64,000 nt of DNA from CAYPNF01 sp964411985 (GTDB lineage Bacteria > Verrucomicrobiota > Verrucomicrobiia > Limisphaerales > J093): NCBI GenBank assembly GCA_964411985.1, contig CAYPNF010000008.1, positions 1 through 64,000 on the forward strand, written 5' to 3'. The notes beneath the pieces were generated by a model. It was not told the DNA's origin, did no database searches, and worked only from the letters and a program-made list of their open reading frames with translations. Both the position numbers and the translations under genes were made by a program. Shown piece after piece: positions 50,408-59,765 of the stretch (positions within the stretch are counted from its first letter, which is position 1; each line of letters starts with the position of its first letter).

Positions 50408-53293
50408 TCACGGGTTGACCTCGAGCACCGCTTCGGTCCATTCACGGAGTTCGCCGTCCTCCCAAGCAACGCTCGCCGTGAGGACATGCACACCGGAGGG
50501 GGCATTCGGTGGAACTTGCACGACGAATCTCAAACCGCCATGAGCATGGGCTGGGACCGTGACGGACATTCCTGGGGGGATTGGAAAGCCCGCTGGTGCC
50601 CGCAGTGCCATTTTGAACGTCCGCTCCCTTGGCGAGTGGTTCGTGATCCGCAGTTCCATTTCCACGGATTCGCCGGGGCGCGGGGTGGACCAATACGGGT
50701 GCAGACCCAACCAGCCTTCGTCCAGGCCGTAGTTGGGATCATCGAAGGGGAAGAGTTCAGCCAGCAAGCGAATACGCTGCCGAAGTGTCTCTCTCATCCG
50801 GTTGACCTGCGCTGACGTAAAGCGAAAGGCAGGCTCGACATGCTGGTTCAGGATCAAGCACCCAGGCGGAAGCCTTTCGAGCCGATCCAGGCAACGCAGG
50901 AAGCCCTCTCCTTCGCGCAGGATGTTTCGGTTTTGGAGGCAATAGTCGTCGATACCCGACGGGGTGAAGGAATCCCCCGCGAAACAAGCCGACCAACCGC
51001 CTTCCTGTTGCACCAGCAAGGCGTTGTGGTGAAGCGTCTGACCTGGAAAATCGAGGATCGTCAAGGTGTACTCCTTCCACTTCCAGGAGTCCTGATCCTT
51101 ATGGCGGGCCGAGACGACTGAGGGGTTCTTCGTGAGGCATGGCAGCCGGTAGTCACTGGGTCGCTCGACCACATCAATGAGGCTCCCGCACGCGTGCACC
51201 TTCGCGCCATATTCCTGAACGAGCGCGGGCAACGCGTCGGTGTGGTCGTCGTGGTAGTGGGTCACGAAGACGTGTTCTACGGTCGTCAGCCGTCCGGCAG
51301 CTTTCAACTTCCGTAACTCCTCGAGAATGCCTGTTCCACCGCAGTCCACTAGGAAGCCTGAACCATCCGAGGACAGAAGGAGCCTGGAATTGGAGATGGC
51401 AATGATCTCTTTGGGCAACGGTAAGGTTTCGGCCATGTCCATCCATTCCACCTTGGAGTCTGGGCCTAGGACTCTTCGGGCTTTGGCCAAGATATGGTCA
51501 TCCTTGAAATACCATCTCAGCGCATCGATGGAGAGATAGTTGGCATAAACCGCCCGGATACGCCTCTGGAGTCGATCAATCGCGGCCAGAGGGTCCGCGA
51601 TGACCGGTCCCCGGAGAGGAATCAACAGGTCCGGTTTCTCGGCGGCGATGCGATCGAGGCTGTTCATGAGGTCCCCGAGACGTCCCGCCCAGCCATGGTA
51701 GCCCCCGACCTTGGCATCGGGAATGGCATCCTGCAGGCTGAACAGATCCTGGAGTTTTCCGTCGTCTCGAATCAAGTCCCCGGTGAAAGCCAGCTTCTTT
51801 CCGTTTACCTCCATGAGATAACTCACCGCACCCCGAGTGTAGCCTGGGGTCTCCAGGACTCGGATCGCGAGGTCTTCCCACACAACGCGGTCGCCCTCTT
51901 TGACGCCACGACTGATAGGTATCGAACCAACTGGGAGTCTCGTCGATTGCTGGCTGTAATCATGGAAGCGCCTTTCTTTGCACTCCCTCCAAAAGGACTC
52001 CGGGTTGGCAAGCCACTCTGATTCTTTCTGAGGAGCCACGACTTTCACTCCTCGCTGGGCAAGATCGCGTGCGGCCCAAGTAACATCCCGACGCGCCTCG
52101 GCCAGCAGCACCATGTCTGGGACCTCGGGTCTGTTACTGGGGCTCCCATACACTGCCAGGTGCCGGCCGTTCCGCTCGATGAGGACCCCGTCCTCGGTAC
52201 GTTCCTGGTTGCAGTCCAGTCGAGCGGGAGGCGCGCCGTCCCTGCGCTGGATAGGGGCGTTGGCCAGGTTGTTGCGGAACAACAGGTTCGTGCTCCCGGC
52301 AAAGCGGTACTCCATGGGCGCCCAGTAGTTTTGCACCACCACTGTATTGTTCTCGACTTGCACATCGGAGGCCCATTCCAAGCCAATTCCCACGTCGGTG
52401 TGGGGGCCCTTGCCATCGTTGAAGACCACGTTGTCCCTAATGACGCTTCCCCCTCCCCAATGGCCTCCCTCGGCATTGACCAGGCCAAAACCAATGCCCC
52501 GGTCGCAGTTCACAATGCGGTTTCTCTCCACGACAATGTTCTGGGGGCGGGTGGGGCATCGTTTCCAGAAATGGACAGCATGCTCGGCGATTCCTGTCTG
52601 GCCGGCGGGGACACGGAGGTTTCGGAACTCGTTGTCTCGGACCACCCAATTGACGCCTTTGTGAATATCAATGCCTCCCGTATAGTATTGATAAGCCCAT
52701 CCGCTGGTGAACTCAAAGAGACACTGTTCAATGCAGCCGTCTGTGGCTCCCACCGGGTCGTTGTCGCTCGAGGAACCCTTGATGAATTGCTCGTTGCAGT
52801 TGACGAGCCTGCAGTTGTGGACCAAGAGGCCTGACACATCGTAGGGACTCTCTCCCCGCGCTTGGATGCCGTGGTAGCGGCAGTATCCAAGGGTGATATC
52901 GGCGATGACGACGTTGCTGGCCGAGACCAGGAACACGTTCCCTAGAGCCGCCTTCGGCCCTTCGTCCGGCCCCCGGACGATGACCGCATCGCGATCGCCA
53001 CTATGACTTCGGATGACCAATCCCGGGCAAGCGATCTCGAGTGACAGCGAGTCCAGAAGGTAGGTGCCGTTCTTCAAGAGCAGGGTGGTTGCGGCCTTGG
53101 ATTGGTTGGCGGCTTCGACGCCCGCTTTGAGTTGCTCCACATTGGCGATGGGTACGACCGCGCCGCGGGTCAACTGCAGAGGGGTGCCCCGCCCGGGTTC
53201 CGCTCTGAGGACTACGGGCAGCATGGCGCAAAATGCCAGCCACGCAACAACGGGGATGGGCATACGCCGGACAGCAGTTGGCTCTGAAGGCAT
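50408..53293 (-). CDS. Secreted fusion: right-handed beta-helix + two metallo-beta-lactamase-like domains
   Basis: The protein (961 residues from the ATG at 53293; ATGs at 53308 and 53263 are possible) has an export signal (VVAWLAFCAMLPVVLRAE). Residues about 40-360 form a parallel beta-helix (IANVEQLKAGVEAANQSK, VVERNRIVNCDRGIGFG, VQVENNTVVVQN). About 370-620 resembles a metallo-beta-lactamase domain (VLETPGYTRGAVSYLMEVNGKKLAFTGD) but lacks the HxHxDH site, with LLAEARRDVTWAA in its place. About 630-860 is a second such domain with an intact THYHDDHTDALP. The last 100 residues are a beta-sandwich (NHSPRERTFKMALRAPAGFP). I know no characterised protein with this order. It is divergent to the ceramidase-like gene. 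Confidence 0.72.
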   Translation of the reverse strand: MPSEPTAVRRMPIPVVAWLAFCAMLPVVLRAEPGRGTPLQLTRGAVVPIANVEQLKAGVEAANQSKAATTLLLKNGTYLLDSLSLEIACPGLVIRSHSGDRDAVIVRGPDEGPKAALGNVFLVSASNVVIADITLGYCRYHGIQARGESPYDVSGLLVHNCRLVNCNEQFIKGSSSDNDPVGATDGCIEQCLFEFTSGWAYQYYTGGIDIHKGVNWVVRDNEFRNLRVPAGQTGIAEHAVHFWKRCPTRPQNIVVERNRIVNCDRGIGFGLVNAEGGHWGGGSVIRDNVVFNDGKGPHTDVGIGLEWASDVQVENNTVVVQNYWAPMEYRFAGSTNLLFRNNLANAPIQRRDGAPPARLDCNQERTEDGVLIERNGRHLAVYGSPSNRPEVPDMVLLAEARRDVTWAARDLAQRGVKVVAPQKESEWLANPESFWRECKERRFHDYSQQSTRLPVGSIPISRGVKEGDRVVWEDLAIRVLETPGYTRGAVSYLMEVNGKKLAFTGDLIRDDGKLQDLFSLQDAIPDAKVGGYHGWAGRLGDLMNSLDRIAAEKPDLLIPLRGPVIADPLAAIDRLQRRIRAVYANYLSIDALRWYFKDDHILAKARRVLGPDSKVEWMDMAETLPLPKEIIAISNSRLLLSSDGSGFLVDCGGTGILEELRKLKAAGRLTTVEHVFVTHYHDDHTDALPALVQEYGAKVHACGSLIDVVERPSDYRLPCLTKNPSVVSARHKDQDSWKWKEYTLTILDFPGQTLHHNALLVQQEGGWSACFAGDSFTPSGIDDYCLQNRNILREGEGFLRCLDRLERLPPGCLILNQHVEPAFRFTSAQVNRMRETLRQRIRLLAELFPFDDPNYGLDEGWLGLHPYWSTPRPGESVEMELRITNHSPRERTFKMALRAPAGFPIPPGMSVTVPAHAHGGLRFVVQVPPNAPSGVHVLTASVAWEDGELREWTEAVLEVNP

Positions 53294-53399
53294 AATTCGA
53301 CATTGCATGAAGTGAAGCCCCGGTGCAAGACGAACGCTGATTCGTCCACGCCCAACCGTCTGAACTCGCCTTTTGTCCGGGGTCGGGTATCCTGTCTCC

Positions 53400-54812
53400 A
53401 TGCTGATGCGCCTCACCTTCTTCGTCGCTCTGGTGCTCACCGGCGGCCCCGCCGGTTTTGCGGCTGAAGCCACGACCTCGACTCAGGCTCCCCCCTCGGG
53501 CTTGCGGATGGCCACTTTCGATTTGGACGCCACTCCTCCCATTGGCACGATGATGGCCTACGACCCGGTGACCAACCATTGGGACCTGGGGCTTCGGGCG
53601 CGCGGATTGGTGCTGCTGGGGGCAGGGGAGCCCATCGTCTTGTGTGCTGTTGATTGGATCGGCATTGCCAACGAAGGCCATGACGCCTTTCGGAGTGCCC
53701 TCGCCCGTGCGGCGGCCACGACGCCTCAGCGTGTTGCCGTACATACCCTTCACCAACATGACGCCCCCGACTGCGATTTCTCGGCGGAGCGCATTCTCAA
53801 GGATGCGGGTGTGAATCCACGCCAATACGAAGGGCAGTTCCAGCGCCAATTCCTCGCTGATCTGGAACAAGCAGTGCACCGATCTCTCGGTAACGTCCAA
53901 CCCATCACGCACCTTGGCTTGGGAGAGGCTCGTGTGGAACAGGTCGCCTCGAATCGCCGCATTCTGGGGCCCGATGGCAAAGTTCGTGCCACGCGCTGGA
54001 CTGCCACCAAGGACCCGGCGATCCGGGCCGAACCCGAGGGCACGATCGACCCGATGGTGTCGCTGGTTAGCCTCTGGAATGGTGATCAGCCCGTTGCTGT
54101 TCTGAGCTACTACGCTACCCATCCGCAGAGCTACTACCGCACCGGATGCCCCAACCCGGACTTTCCCGGTTTGGCCCGCTTCTTTCGTCAGTTGGCTGTA
54201 CCCGCAGCATTGCATATCCACTTTACGGGTGCGGCGGGTAACCTGGGACCGGGCAAGTACAATGATGGCTCCCCGGAGAACCGGTTGGCCCTGGCGCAAC
54301 GTTTAGCGGAGGGAATGCGTCTGGCGTGGGACAACACCCAACGACGACCGCTGACGGCCGCTGAGGTGACTTGGACGGTGGAGTCTGTTCCGTTGCCGCC
54401 TGCGAAACATCTGAACGCCGTACAGTTGGAATCCGACCTGAAGGAACGCCCCGAGGCTTTTGTGGGTGGAGGGGGTGCTTCACGACTGGCGTGGCTGCGC
54501 CGATGCCAGGCGGGGCATCGGCTGGATCTGCAGTGCCTGGGTTTGGGCCGGGCGCGCGTCCTCCACCTGCCCGGCGAACTCTTCGTCGAGTATCAGCTGG
54601 CCGCCAAAGCCATGAAGCCTGAGTTCTTCGTCGCGGTGGCAGCCTATGGCGACTATTCGCCCTGGTACATTGGTACCGAGGCTGCCTACGCACAGGGAGG
54701 ATACGAAACGAGTCCAGATGCTTCCAACGTTGCGGCTGAGGTGGAGAAGGTGCTGATGGAGTCGATCCGAAAGCTCTTAACTGGAGGTTCGATCCCTCTG
54801 CCTGCTCCGTGA
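53400..54812 (+). CDS. Secreted neutral/alkaline ceramidase-like protein
   Basis: The 470-residue protein has a signal peptide (LTFFVALVLTGGPAGFAAE). The sequence follows the neutral/non-lysosomal ceramidase N-terminal family: MATFDLDATPPIGTMMAYD, LRARGLVLLGAGEPIVLCAVDW, VAVHTLHQHDAP, and later VLSYYATHPQSYY and HFTGAAGNLGPGKY. The histidines in HTLHQHDAP and YYATHPQ correspond to zinc ligands of the family. In Verrucomicrobiota such proteins are common and their true substrates are unknown; besides ceramide, other amides are possible. The start was placed at the ATG at 53400; it is divergent from the beta-helix fusion gene and 78 bases upstream of the DUF5060 gene, possibly in one unit with it. 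Confidence 0.78.
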   Translation: MLMRLTFFVALVLTGGPAGFAAEATTSTQAPPSGLRMATFDLDATPPIGTMMAYDPVTNHWDLGLRARGLVLLGAGEPIVLCAVDWIGIANEGHDAFRSALARAAATTPQRVAVHTLHQHDAPDCDFSAERILKDAGVNPRQYEGQFQRQFLADLEQAVHRSLGNVQPITHLGLGEARVEQVASNRRILGPDGKVRATRWTATKDPAIRAEPEGTIDPMVSLVSLWNGDQPVAVLSYYATHPQSYYRTGCPNPDFPGLARFFRQLAVPAALHIHFTGAAGNLGPGKYNDGSPENRLALAQRLAEGMRLAWDNTQRRPLTAAEVTWTVESVPLPPAKHLNAVQLESDLKERPEAFVGGGGASRLAWLRRCQAGHRLDLQCLGLGRARVLHLPGELFVEYQLAAKAMKPEFFVAVAAYGDYSPWYIGTEAAYAQGGYETSPDASNVAAEVEKVLMESIRKLLTGGSIPLPAP

Positions 54813-54890
54813 ACAACTCCGTTTTGTGAATTGCTTACCCCGCAGGCATGCTTGACACCTCAGGAGGGTTTGCGATCGTCGTTACCGAAA

Positions 54891-56630
54891 ATGACCACCA
54901 TGAAGCAGTTCCTATTGGCGACTCTTGTTTGTATGGGGATGGGCCTTTCCAGTGGGCAGGCGCGTGGCCTTTCCCTCGTAGTCCCCGCTGGCTCCCATCC
55001 CACGTTCCAGGTGGTTGAGTGCGTCATCGGGGATGTTCCTGATTCCTCCAATCCTTTCGATCCTCAAGCCCTGGCCGTGGATCTGCATGCCACCACACCT
55101 TCAGGAAAGAAGCTTGTGATCCCGGCCTTCTGGACCCAGGGCTTTAGTCGGCAGTTGGAGGGCGATCGCGAGGTTCTGAGCGCGCAGGGCCAACCCGGCT
55201 GGCGCGCGCGTTATCTGCCTCTGGAAGTCGGGAAGCACAAACTCGAGGTTGTGGCGCGTGCCCAAGGCAAAGTCCTTGGCCGCTCCTCCGCCAAACTGAC
55301 CGTCACTGCCTCTCAGAGTCACGGATTGGTGCGGGTGGACCCCGGCAGCCGGTATTTCCGGTTCGATGATGGCACTCCGCTCTTCTTGAATGGATTGTGC
55401 GCTTGCTGGCATGGAAAACGGGGAACGTATGACTACGACGATTGGCTGGCCGCCTATGAGAAGGCTGGGATCAACTACATTCGAATCTGGATGTGGCACG
55501 AGGCTTTCGGCATCGAGTGGGATCGCGGCGACCGGGTTCAGTATCGTATGGACAATGCGTGGAGGCTCGATCGGGTGCTCGAGGAAGCCAGCCGACGCGG
55601 TGTTTATGTCATGCTCTGCTTCGATTACCATGGGATTTTCGAGGTGAAGCCTGATTTCTGGGGAGGCAACAACTTCTGGCCGCGGCACCCCTACAACGCC
55701 ACCAACGGTGGACCCTGCAAAACCCAGAACGATTTCTTCACCAACCGTGTCGCACGTGAGTTGTACGAGAAACGACTTCGCTACATGGTGGGTCGCTGGG
55801 CCGCTTTTCCCAACATCCTTGCTTGGGAATTCTTCAATGAGATCGACAACGAATACGCCTATTTGCGCCATGAAGACGTGGTGAGTTGGCATCGCGATCT
55901 TTCTCAGCACCTCCGCTCGATCGACCCCTACCGTCACCTCATTTCCTCCAGTTTTACCGGTGGGAGTGAACGCCCCGATCTCTTCGCCCTGGAGAACCTC
56001 GATTTTTCCCAATACCACTCCTATAACGAGAAACACCCCGCCGACATGATGACCCAGAAGGCGCGGGTTTTTCGCGAGCGCTATCCCAAGCCGTTTTTCG
56101 TGAGTGAGTATGGGACGGATTGGAAAGGTTGGAAACCAGAGACCGATCCCCATTTGCGCGCGTTGCACCAGGCCATCTGGAGTGGCGCATTTACCGGGGC
56201 TGCTGGGACGGGAATGACCTGGTGGTGGGAGAGCATCCATAGTGCGAACCTCTACCGGCATTGGTCCGCGTTGGCGAAGTTCCTGGAAGGTACCACGATT
56301 GCCTCAGCCGCGATGAAGCCGGTCAAGGCCAGCGCCGAGCAAGGGGCAGTCAAGGTTTGGGCTGTGGCCACGCCGCGAGAGGCCCTGGTCTGGGTTCTCA
56401 ACCCCGCTATGAATTGGCCTGAGGGCGCCAATCTGGAGAATCCTGCTCCGGTGACCGGGGCGAAGGTCAGCGTCGAGGCCCTGGAACCGGGACGTTACAC
56501 GGTAGAGTGGTGGGATACTCTCGAGGGCCGGTGCGTGGCGGAAAGCGAATCTGATTTGAGGGACGGCAAGATCCTCGTGTCGGTGCCGGATTTCGGCATC
56601 GATCTGGCGGCGCGGATACGCAGGAAGTAG
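54891..56630 (+). CDS. Secreted DUF5060 / cellulase-family (GH5-like) glycoside hydrolase
   Basis: The 579-residue protein (570-576 with later ATGs) has a signal peptide (KQFLLATLVCMGMGLSSGQARG). Residues about 30-145 are an Ig-like DUF5060 domain (VPAFWTQGFSRQLEGD, WRARYLPLEVGKHKLEV). A TIM barrel follows (about 150-480): FRFDDGTPLFLNGLCACWHG, INYIRIWMWHEAFGIEWD, LAWEFFNEIDNEYAY with the acid/base glutamate, and FFVSEYGTDWKG with the nucleophile glutamate. A C-terminal beta-sandwich closes the protein. Related enzymes act on mannans or beta-glucans. It may be co-transcribed with the ceramidase-like gene. A short hairpin at 56657-56675 lies after the stop. Confidence 0.85.
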   Translation: MTTMKQFLLATLVCMGMGLSSGQARGLSLVVPAGSHPTFQVVECVIGDVPDSSNPFDPQALAVDLHATTPSGKKLVIPAFWTQGFSRQLEGDREVLSAQGQPGWRARYLPLEVGKHKLEVVARAQGKVLGRSSAKLTVTASQSHGLVRVDPGSRYFRFDDGTPLFLNGLCACWHGKRGTYDYDDWLAAYEKAGINYIRIWMWHEAFGIEWDRGDRVQYRMDNAWRLDRVLEEASRRGVYVMLCFDYHGIFEVKPDFWGGNNFWPRHPYNATNGGPCKTQNDFFTNRVARELYEKRLRYMVGRWAAFPNILAWEFFNEIDNEYAYLRHEDVVSWHRDLSQHLRSIDPYRHLISSSFTGGSERPDLFALENLDFSQYHSYNEKHPADMMTQKARVFRERYPKPFFVSEYGTDWKGWKPETDPHLRALHQAIWSGAFTGAAGTGMTWWWESIHSANLYRHWSALAKFLEGTTIASAAMKPVKASAEQGAVKVWAVATPREALVWVLNPAMNWPEGANLENPAPVTGAKVSVEALEPGRYTVEWWDTLEGRCVAESESDLRDGKILVSVPDFGIDLAARIRRK

Positions 56631-56656
56631 GCCAAGGCGGCTGAACGGGATCCCCA

Positions 56657-56675
56657 AGGAGGTCCCCATCCTCCT
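56657..56675. terminator. Possible bidirectional hairpin between convergent genes
   Basis: A 6-bp stem (AGGAGG and CCTCCT) with a 7-base loop lies between the convergent DUF5060 hydrolase and response regulator genes. No T-run follows, so it is only a weak terminator candidate. Confidence 0.3.
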
Positions 56676-56713
56676 AGTTGAGGCTGTCCTCCAATCACTC
56701 CCAGCAAAAGGAA

Positions 56714-57358
56714 CTACAGGGAAATGAGGCCCTCGCGAAGGGCGTACTTGGTCAGATCTGCCACGTTGCTGAGATTCAGTTTAGCCATGATCCGTTGGCG
56801 ATGGGTCTCCACGGTCTTGGGGCTGATGCCCAGGTCAGTCGCAATCTCTTTGGTCGATCGTCCTTCGGCTAGGAGTCGAAGCACCTCGGTTTCGCGCTGA
56901 GAGAGAGCCCGCTCTGTAGCGGGACTGGCACTTCGCTTCTTCTGGAAGGCATGGACCAGTTCCCGAGACGCCTCTGGAGAGAGGTAGACTTGGCCCGCGA
57001 AGATGCTCCGGATGGCTTGGAGAAGCTCAGAGGATGCATTGGCCTTGAGAACATACCCGGCCGCTCCAGCTGTCAGGGCATCTCCCACGAACTGCTGATC
57101 GCAGTAACCCGAGAGAAAGAGAATCTTGGTCCGTTTCCCCAGAGCCTGGACACGGCGGGATACTTCAATACCGTCGATGTCCGGCAGGTCGATATCCATG
57201 ATGATCAGATCGGGATTCAGTTTCTCGGCCAGAGCCACACCTGATTCTCCGTCCGATGCTTCCCCAACGACCTCCAAGTCTTCCTCCTGCTGCACGAAGA
57301 GCCTGAGCCCGTCCCGCATCATTTTGTGGTCGTCCACCAGCAGTATCGTTTTCTTCAT
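56714..57358 (-). CDS. NarL/FixJ-family response regulator
   Basis: The 214-residue protein has a receiver domain (about 1-120: acidic pair in ILLVDDHKMM, phosphoacceptor aspartate in LIIMDIDLPDIDG, lysine in GYVLKANASSE) and a LuxR-type HTH (about 145-210: LSQRETEVLRLLAEGRSTKEIATDLGISPKTVETHR, split here by family convention into recognition helix and dimer helix). The start is the ATG at 57358; upstream codons to 57442 are not credible. A TATAAT lies on the same strand at 57439-57434. No sensor kinase is adjacent. It could respond to any signal; its position between carbohydrate and cytoskeletal genes gives no clear hint. The family assignment is very secure. Confidence 0.92.
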   Translation of the reverse strand: MKKTILLVDDHKMMRDGLRLFVQQEEDLEVVGEASDGESGVALAEKLNPDLIIMDIDLPDIDGIEVSRRVQALGKRTKILFLSGYCDQQFVGDALTAGAAGYVLKANASSELLQAIRSIFAGQVYLSPEASRELVHAFQKKRSASPATERALSQRETEVLRLLAEGRSTKEIATDLGISPKTVETHRQRIMAKLNLSNVADLTKYALREGLISL

Positions 57359-57433
57359 AATCCACTTCGGTGCCATACCTTGCCACAGCCCGAGGCTGCT
57401 GCCTATCCCAGAAACGCACACGGACGGCAAATT

Positions 57434-57439
57434 ATTATA
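57434..57439 (-). promoter_or_regulatory. TATAAT -10 element upstream of the response regulator gene
   Basis: A perfect TATAAT reads on the minus strand 75 bases before the ATG at 57358, within the 130-base gap to the divergent MamK-like gene. The -35 region 17 bases upstream (GGATTG-like) is weak. Confidence 0.4.
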
Positions 57440-57488
57440 CACTTTTTCTTACTCGGCAATCCACAGATGACGATATAGGGTACAGAAC

Positions 57489-58652
57489 ATGCGTACGACT
57501 TACGTTCCGCCGCTTACGTCTGAGACAGCAAAGGAAATCCAGAAACGGGTGGGAGGGGCTCCCCCCGAACCAGCCTCGAAATCCTCACGGACTGACATCC
57601 TTTTGGTTGGTTTAGACCTCGGCACCAACTCCACCCGTCTCAAAGCCTCCTTCGCCGGCAGCACGGATCTGGCCGTGGACGAGACTGTCCCCACCGTGGT
57701 GGGCTACGTCAAAGAGGGAATCGTGGAGAATTTTCTACCGGACAACGCCAAAGTCCTCTACGGCCAGTTGGCGATGACGAACCGTGCCTACCTCCGCCTG
57801 GTCTACCCTTTGGTGGATGGTGTTGTTTCGGATCTTTCTGCAGCCCAAGATTTTACGAGGTATTTGCGTCAGTTGGTGAATCCCCCCGCCGCCGGGGAGA
57901 TGAGAGCCATCATCGGGCTCCCTGCGAATGCGGAGCGCGCCGCTCGGGAAAGCCTCACCCAAGCGGTGACGGGCCTGTTCCACAAGGTGATCCTCATCCC
58001 CGAGCCCTTCTTGGCCGCGCTTGGGTACCGGGACGAGTCAAAACTGACAGAACCGGGCTATTTGGATCCCATTCGCAACTCCTTGATGGTGGATATCGGT
58101 GCGGGTACGACCGACGTCTGTCTGGTTCAGGGATACTTTCCGACGGCGGAAGATCAGCTCAGCATCGGCTTTGCCGGCGACAAGGTGGATGGGATTCTCC
58201 AACAATCGATTCGGAAAGCCTATCCCGATATTGATCTTTCCCTGGTAAAAGTCAGGGAAATCAAAGAGCAGTTCTCCTATGTAGGCAAGCCGGAAGGACC
58301 TGTCGCCGTGAGTCTGGTGGTGGGAGGCAAAATGCGGAAACTGGATCTGGGAGAAGCTATTGGAAACGCTTGCGAGCAGTTGTTGCAGAGGGTGTTTGAC
58401 GCCGTGAAAACGATGATTGCCCAAGCTTCTATCGACATGGTGACCGAACTAATGCAGAACATTATCCTGACGGGAGGAGGAAGCCGGATTCGGAACATCG
58501 ATTCGGAACTTCAGCGGCTGCTCGTCGAGGATGGCTTTGAAAAACCCAGGGTGTTGACCATGGGGGATGACTATAAGGAATACGTGGCCAGAGGGGCGCT
58601 CGTAGCTGCCCGGCAGGCCAAGGAAACTCAGTGGCAGCAGTTATCGAGCTAA
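57489..58652 (+). CDS. MamK-like bacterial actin
   Basis: The 387-residue cytoplasmic protein has actin-family motifs in order: phosphate-1 LLVGLDLGTNSTRLK after a 35-residue disordered start, YPLVDGVVSDLSAA, AIIGLPANAE, connect-1 LIPEPFLAALGY, phosphate-2 SLMVDIGAGTTDVCLV, EIKEQFSYVG and the adenosine motif IILTGGGSRIRN. The combination of DGVVSD, KEQFSYVG and GGGSRIRN is closer to MamK (magnetosome actin) than to MreB. MamK forms filaments that position magnetosomes, but relatives exist in non-magnetotactic bacteria and may organise other structures. No mam genes are in the window. It starts 9 bases ahead of pfkA, so the two are probably co-transcribed, and it is divergent to the response regulator. 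Confidence 0.82.
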   Translation: MRTTYVPPLTSETAKEIQKRVGGAPPEPASKSSRTDILLVGLDLGTNSTRLKASFAGSTDLAVDETVPTVVGYVKEGIVENFLPDNAKVLYGQLAMTNRAYLRLVYPLVDGVVSDLSAAQDFTRYLRQLVNPPAAGEMRAIIGLPANAERAARESLTQAVTGLFHKVILIPEPFLAALGYRDESKLTEPGYLDPIRNSLMVDIGAGTTDVCLVQGYFPTAEDQLSIGFAGDKVDGILQQSIRKAYPDIDLSLVKVREIKEQFSYVGKPEGPVAVSLVVGGKMRKLDLGEAIGNACEQLLQRVFDAVKTMIAQASIDMVTELMQNIILTGGGSRIRNIDSELQRLLVEDGFEKPRVLTMGDDYKEYVARGALVAARQAKETQWQQLSS

Positions 58653-58661
58653 CCAGAACTT

Positions 58662-59744
58662 ATGAGTACACGCATCGGAATTATCACCAGCGGAGGCGAC
58701 TGTCCCGGTCTCAACGCGGTTATTCGCGGAGTGGTGAAGACCGCCTCCCAGCGCGATTGGGAAACCCTAGGAATTTTCGGCGGCTTCGATGGACTTCTCG
58801 AACCTCCCAAGTACCGTCTGCTTGAATATCATGAGATGGACGGGCTGCTGTTCGTGGGGGGCACCATCTTAGGCACCGCGAACAAGGGCCGCTTTGCTGC
58901 CAAGGTGGGTCACGGTGAGGTGCAGCGCATCCCCCAGTCGATCATCGATGAGGCGAAGCAGACCTTTCACCGCCTCCGCCTAAAGGCACTCATTGTCGTG
59001 GGGGGTGACGGCTCCTTGACCATTGCGCAGCAGCTCTTCGAAAACGGCATTCCCGTCGTGGGTGTTCCTAAGACCATCGACAATGACCTGGAGGCGACCG
59101 AAACCACATTCGGTTTTGACTCCGCTGTTGCTTGTGCCACGGATGCTTTGGACCGTTTGCGCACCACCGCTGAGAGTCACAATCGCGTCCTGCTGCTGGA
59201 GGTCATGGGACGCTACGCGGGTTGGATCGCCGCCCACGCGGGAATTGCGGGGGGTGGGGATGTGATCCTCATCCCAGAGATTCCGTACAGCTACGACGTG
59301 ATCTGTGAGAAGATTAAAGAGCGGGAGAGAGTCGGAAAGCACTACACCTTGGTAGTGGTGGCCGAAGGGGCAAGAGCCAAGGGGTGCGATTATGTGACCT
59401 CGGGGGAGGGAGAGAAGGATCGCGAGGCCCGTTTGGGAGGGGCGGGGGCCCAGGTTGCCGCCGAGATACAGGAGCGCACCGGCAAAGAGACCCGCGTGTG
59501 CGTCCTTGGGCATCTGCAGCGAGGTGGTGCTCCCACGACCTATGACCGCCTCCTCTGCACCAGGTTCGGTGTCCGGGCAGTCCAATTCATCGAGGAGGAG
59601 AAGTTCGGCCACATGGTGGCGGTGAAGGGTAATGATACCATCGCCGTAAGCATCCCCGAGGCCGTGGGACGACTCCGCACCGTTCCGGTCGATGGTGACA
59701 TTGTCCGGACCGCCCGTGCGTTGGGCATTACTTTCGGCGACTAG
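58662..59744 (+). CDS. pfkA: ATP-dependent 6-phosphofructokinase
   Basis: The 360-residue cytoplasmic enzyme phosphorylates fructose 6-phosphate to fructose 1,6-bisphosphate in glycolysis. Family motifs: GIITSGGDCPGLNAVIRG at the N-terminus, GGTILGTANKG, VVGGDGSLTIAQ, VPKTIDNDLEATETTFGFDSA with the catalytic aspartate in TIDND, EVMGRYAGWIA and LGHLQRGG. The GGDGS sequence, not GGDDS, indicates ATP rather than pyrophosphate as phosphoryl donor. Its length is slightly above the 320 residues of the classical enzyme, as in the longer clade of PFKs. It follows the MamK-like gene by 9 bases. Two hairpins lie just after the stop. Confidence 0.93.
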   Translation: MSTRIGIITSGGDCPGLNAVIRGVVKTASQRDWETLGIFGGFDGLLEPPKYRLLEYHEMDGLLFVGGTILGTANKGRFAAKVGHGEVQRIPQSIIDEAKQTFHRLRLKALIVVGGDGSLTIAQQLFENGIPVVGVPKTIDNDLEATETTFGFDSAVACATDALDRLRTTAESHNRVLLLEVMGRYAGWIAAHAGIAGGGDVILIPEIPYSYDVICEKIKERERVGKHYTLVVVAEGARAKGCDYVTSGEGEKDREARLGGAGAQVAAEIQERTGKETRVCVLGHLQRGGAPTTYDRLLCTRFGVRAVQFIEEEKFGHMVAVKGNDTIAVSIPEAVGRLRTVPVDGDIVRTARALGITFGD

Positions 59745-59765
59745 CCGCGAACTTTTCGCTTTTGC

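Noticed and set aside
55101..56261. 386-codon minus-strand open frame
   Set aside because: It lies opposite the catalytic domain of the DUF5060 hydrolase, whose two catalytic glutamates are intact, so this frame is a shadow.
57489..58652. Evidence for magnetosome formation
   Set aside because: A MamK-like actin alone is insufficient; no mamA, mamB, mamE or other magnetosome genes are present.
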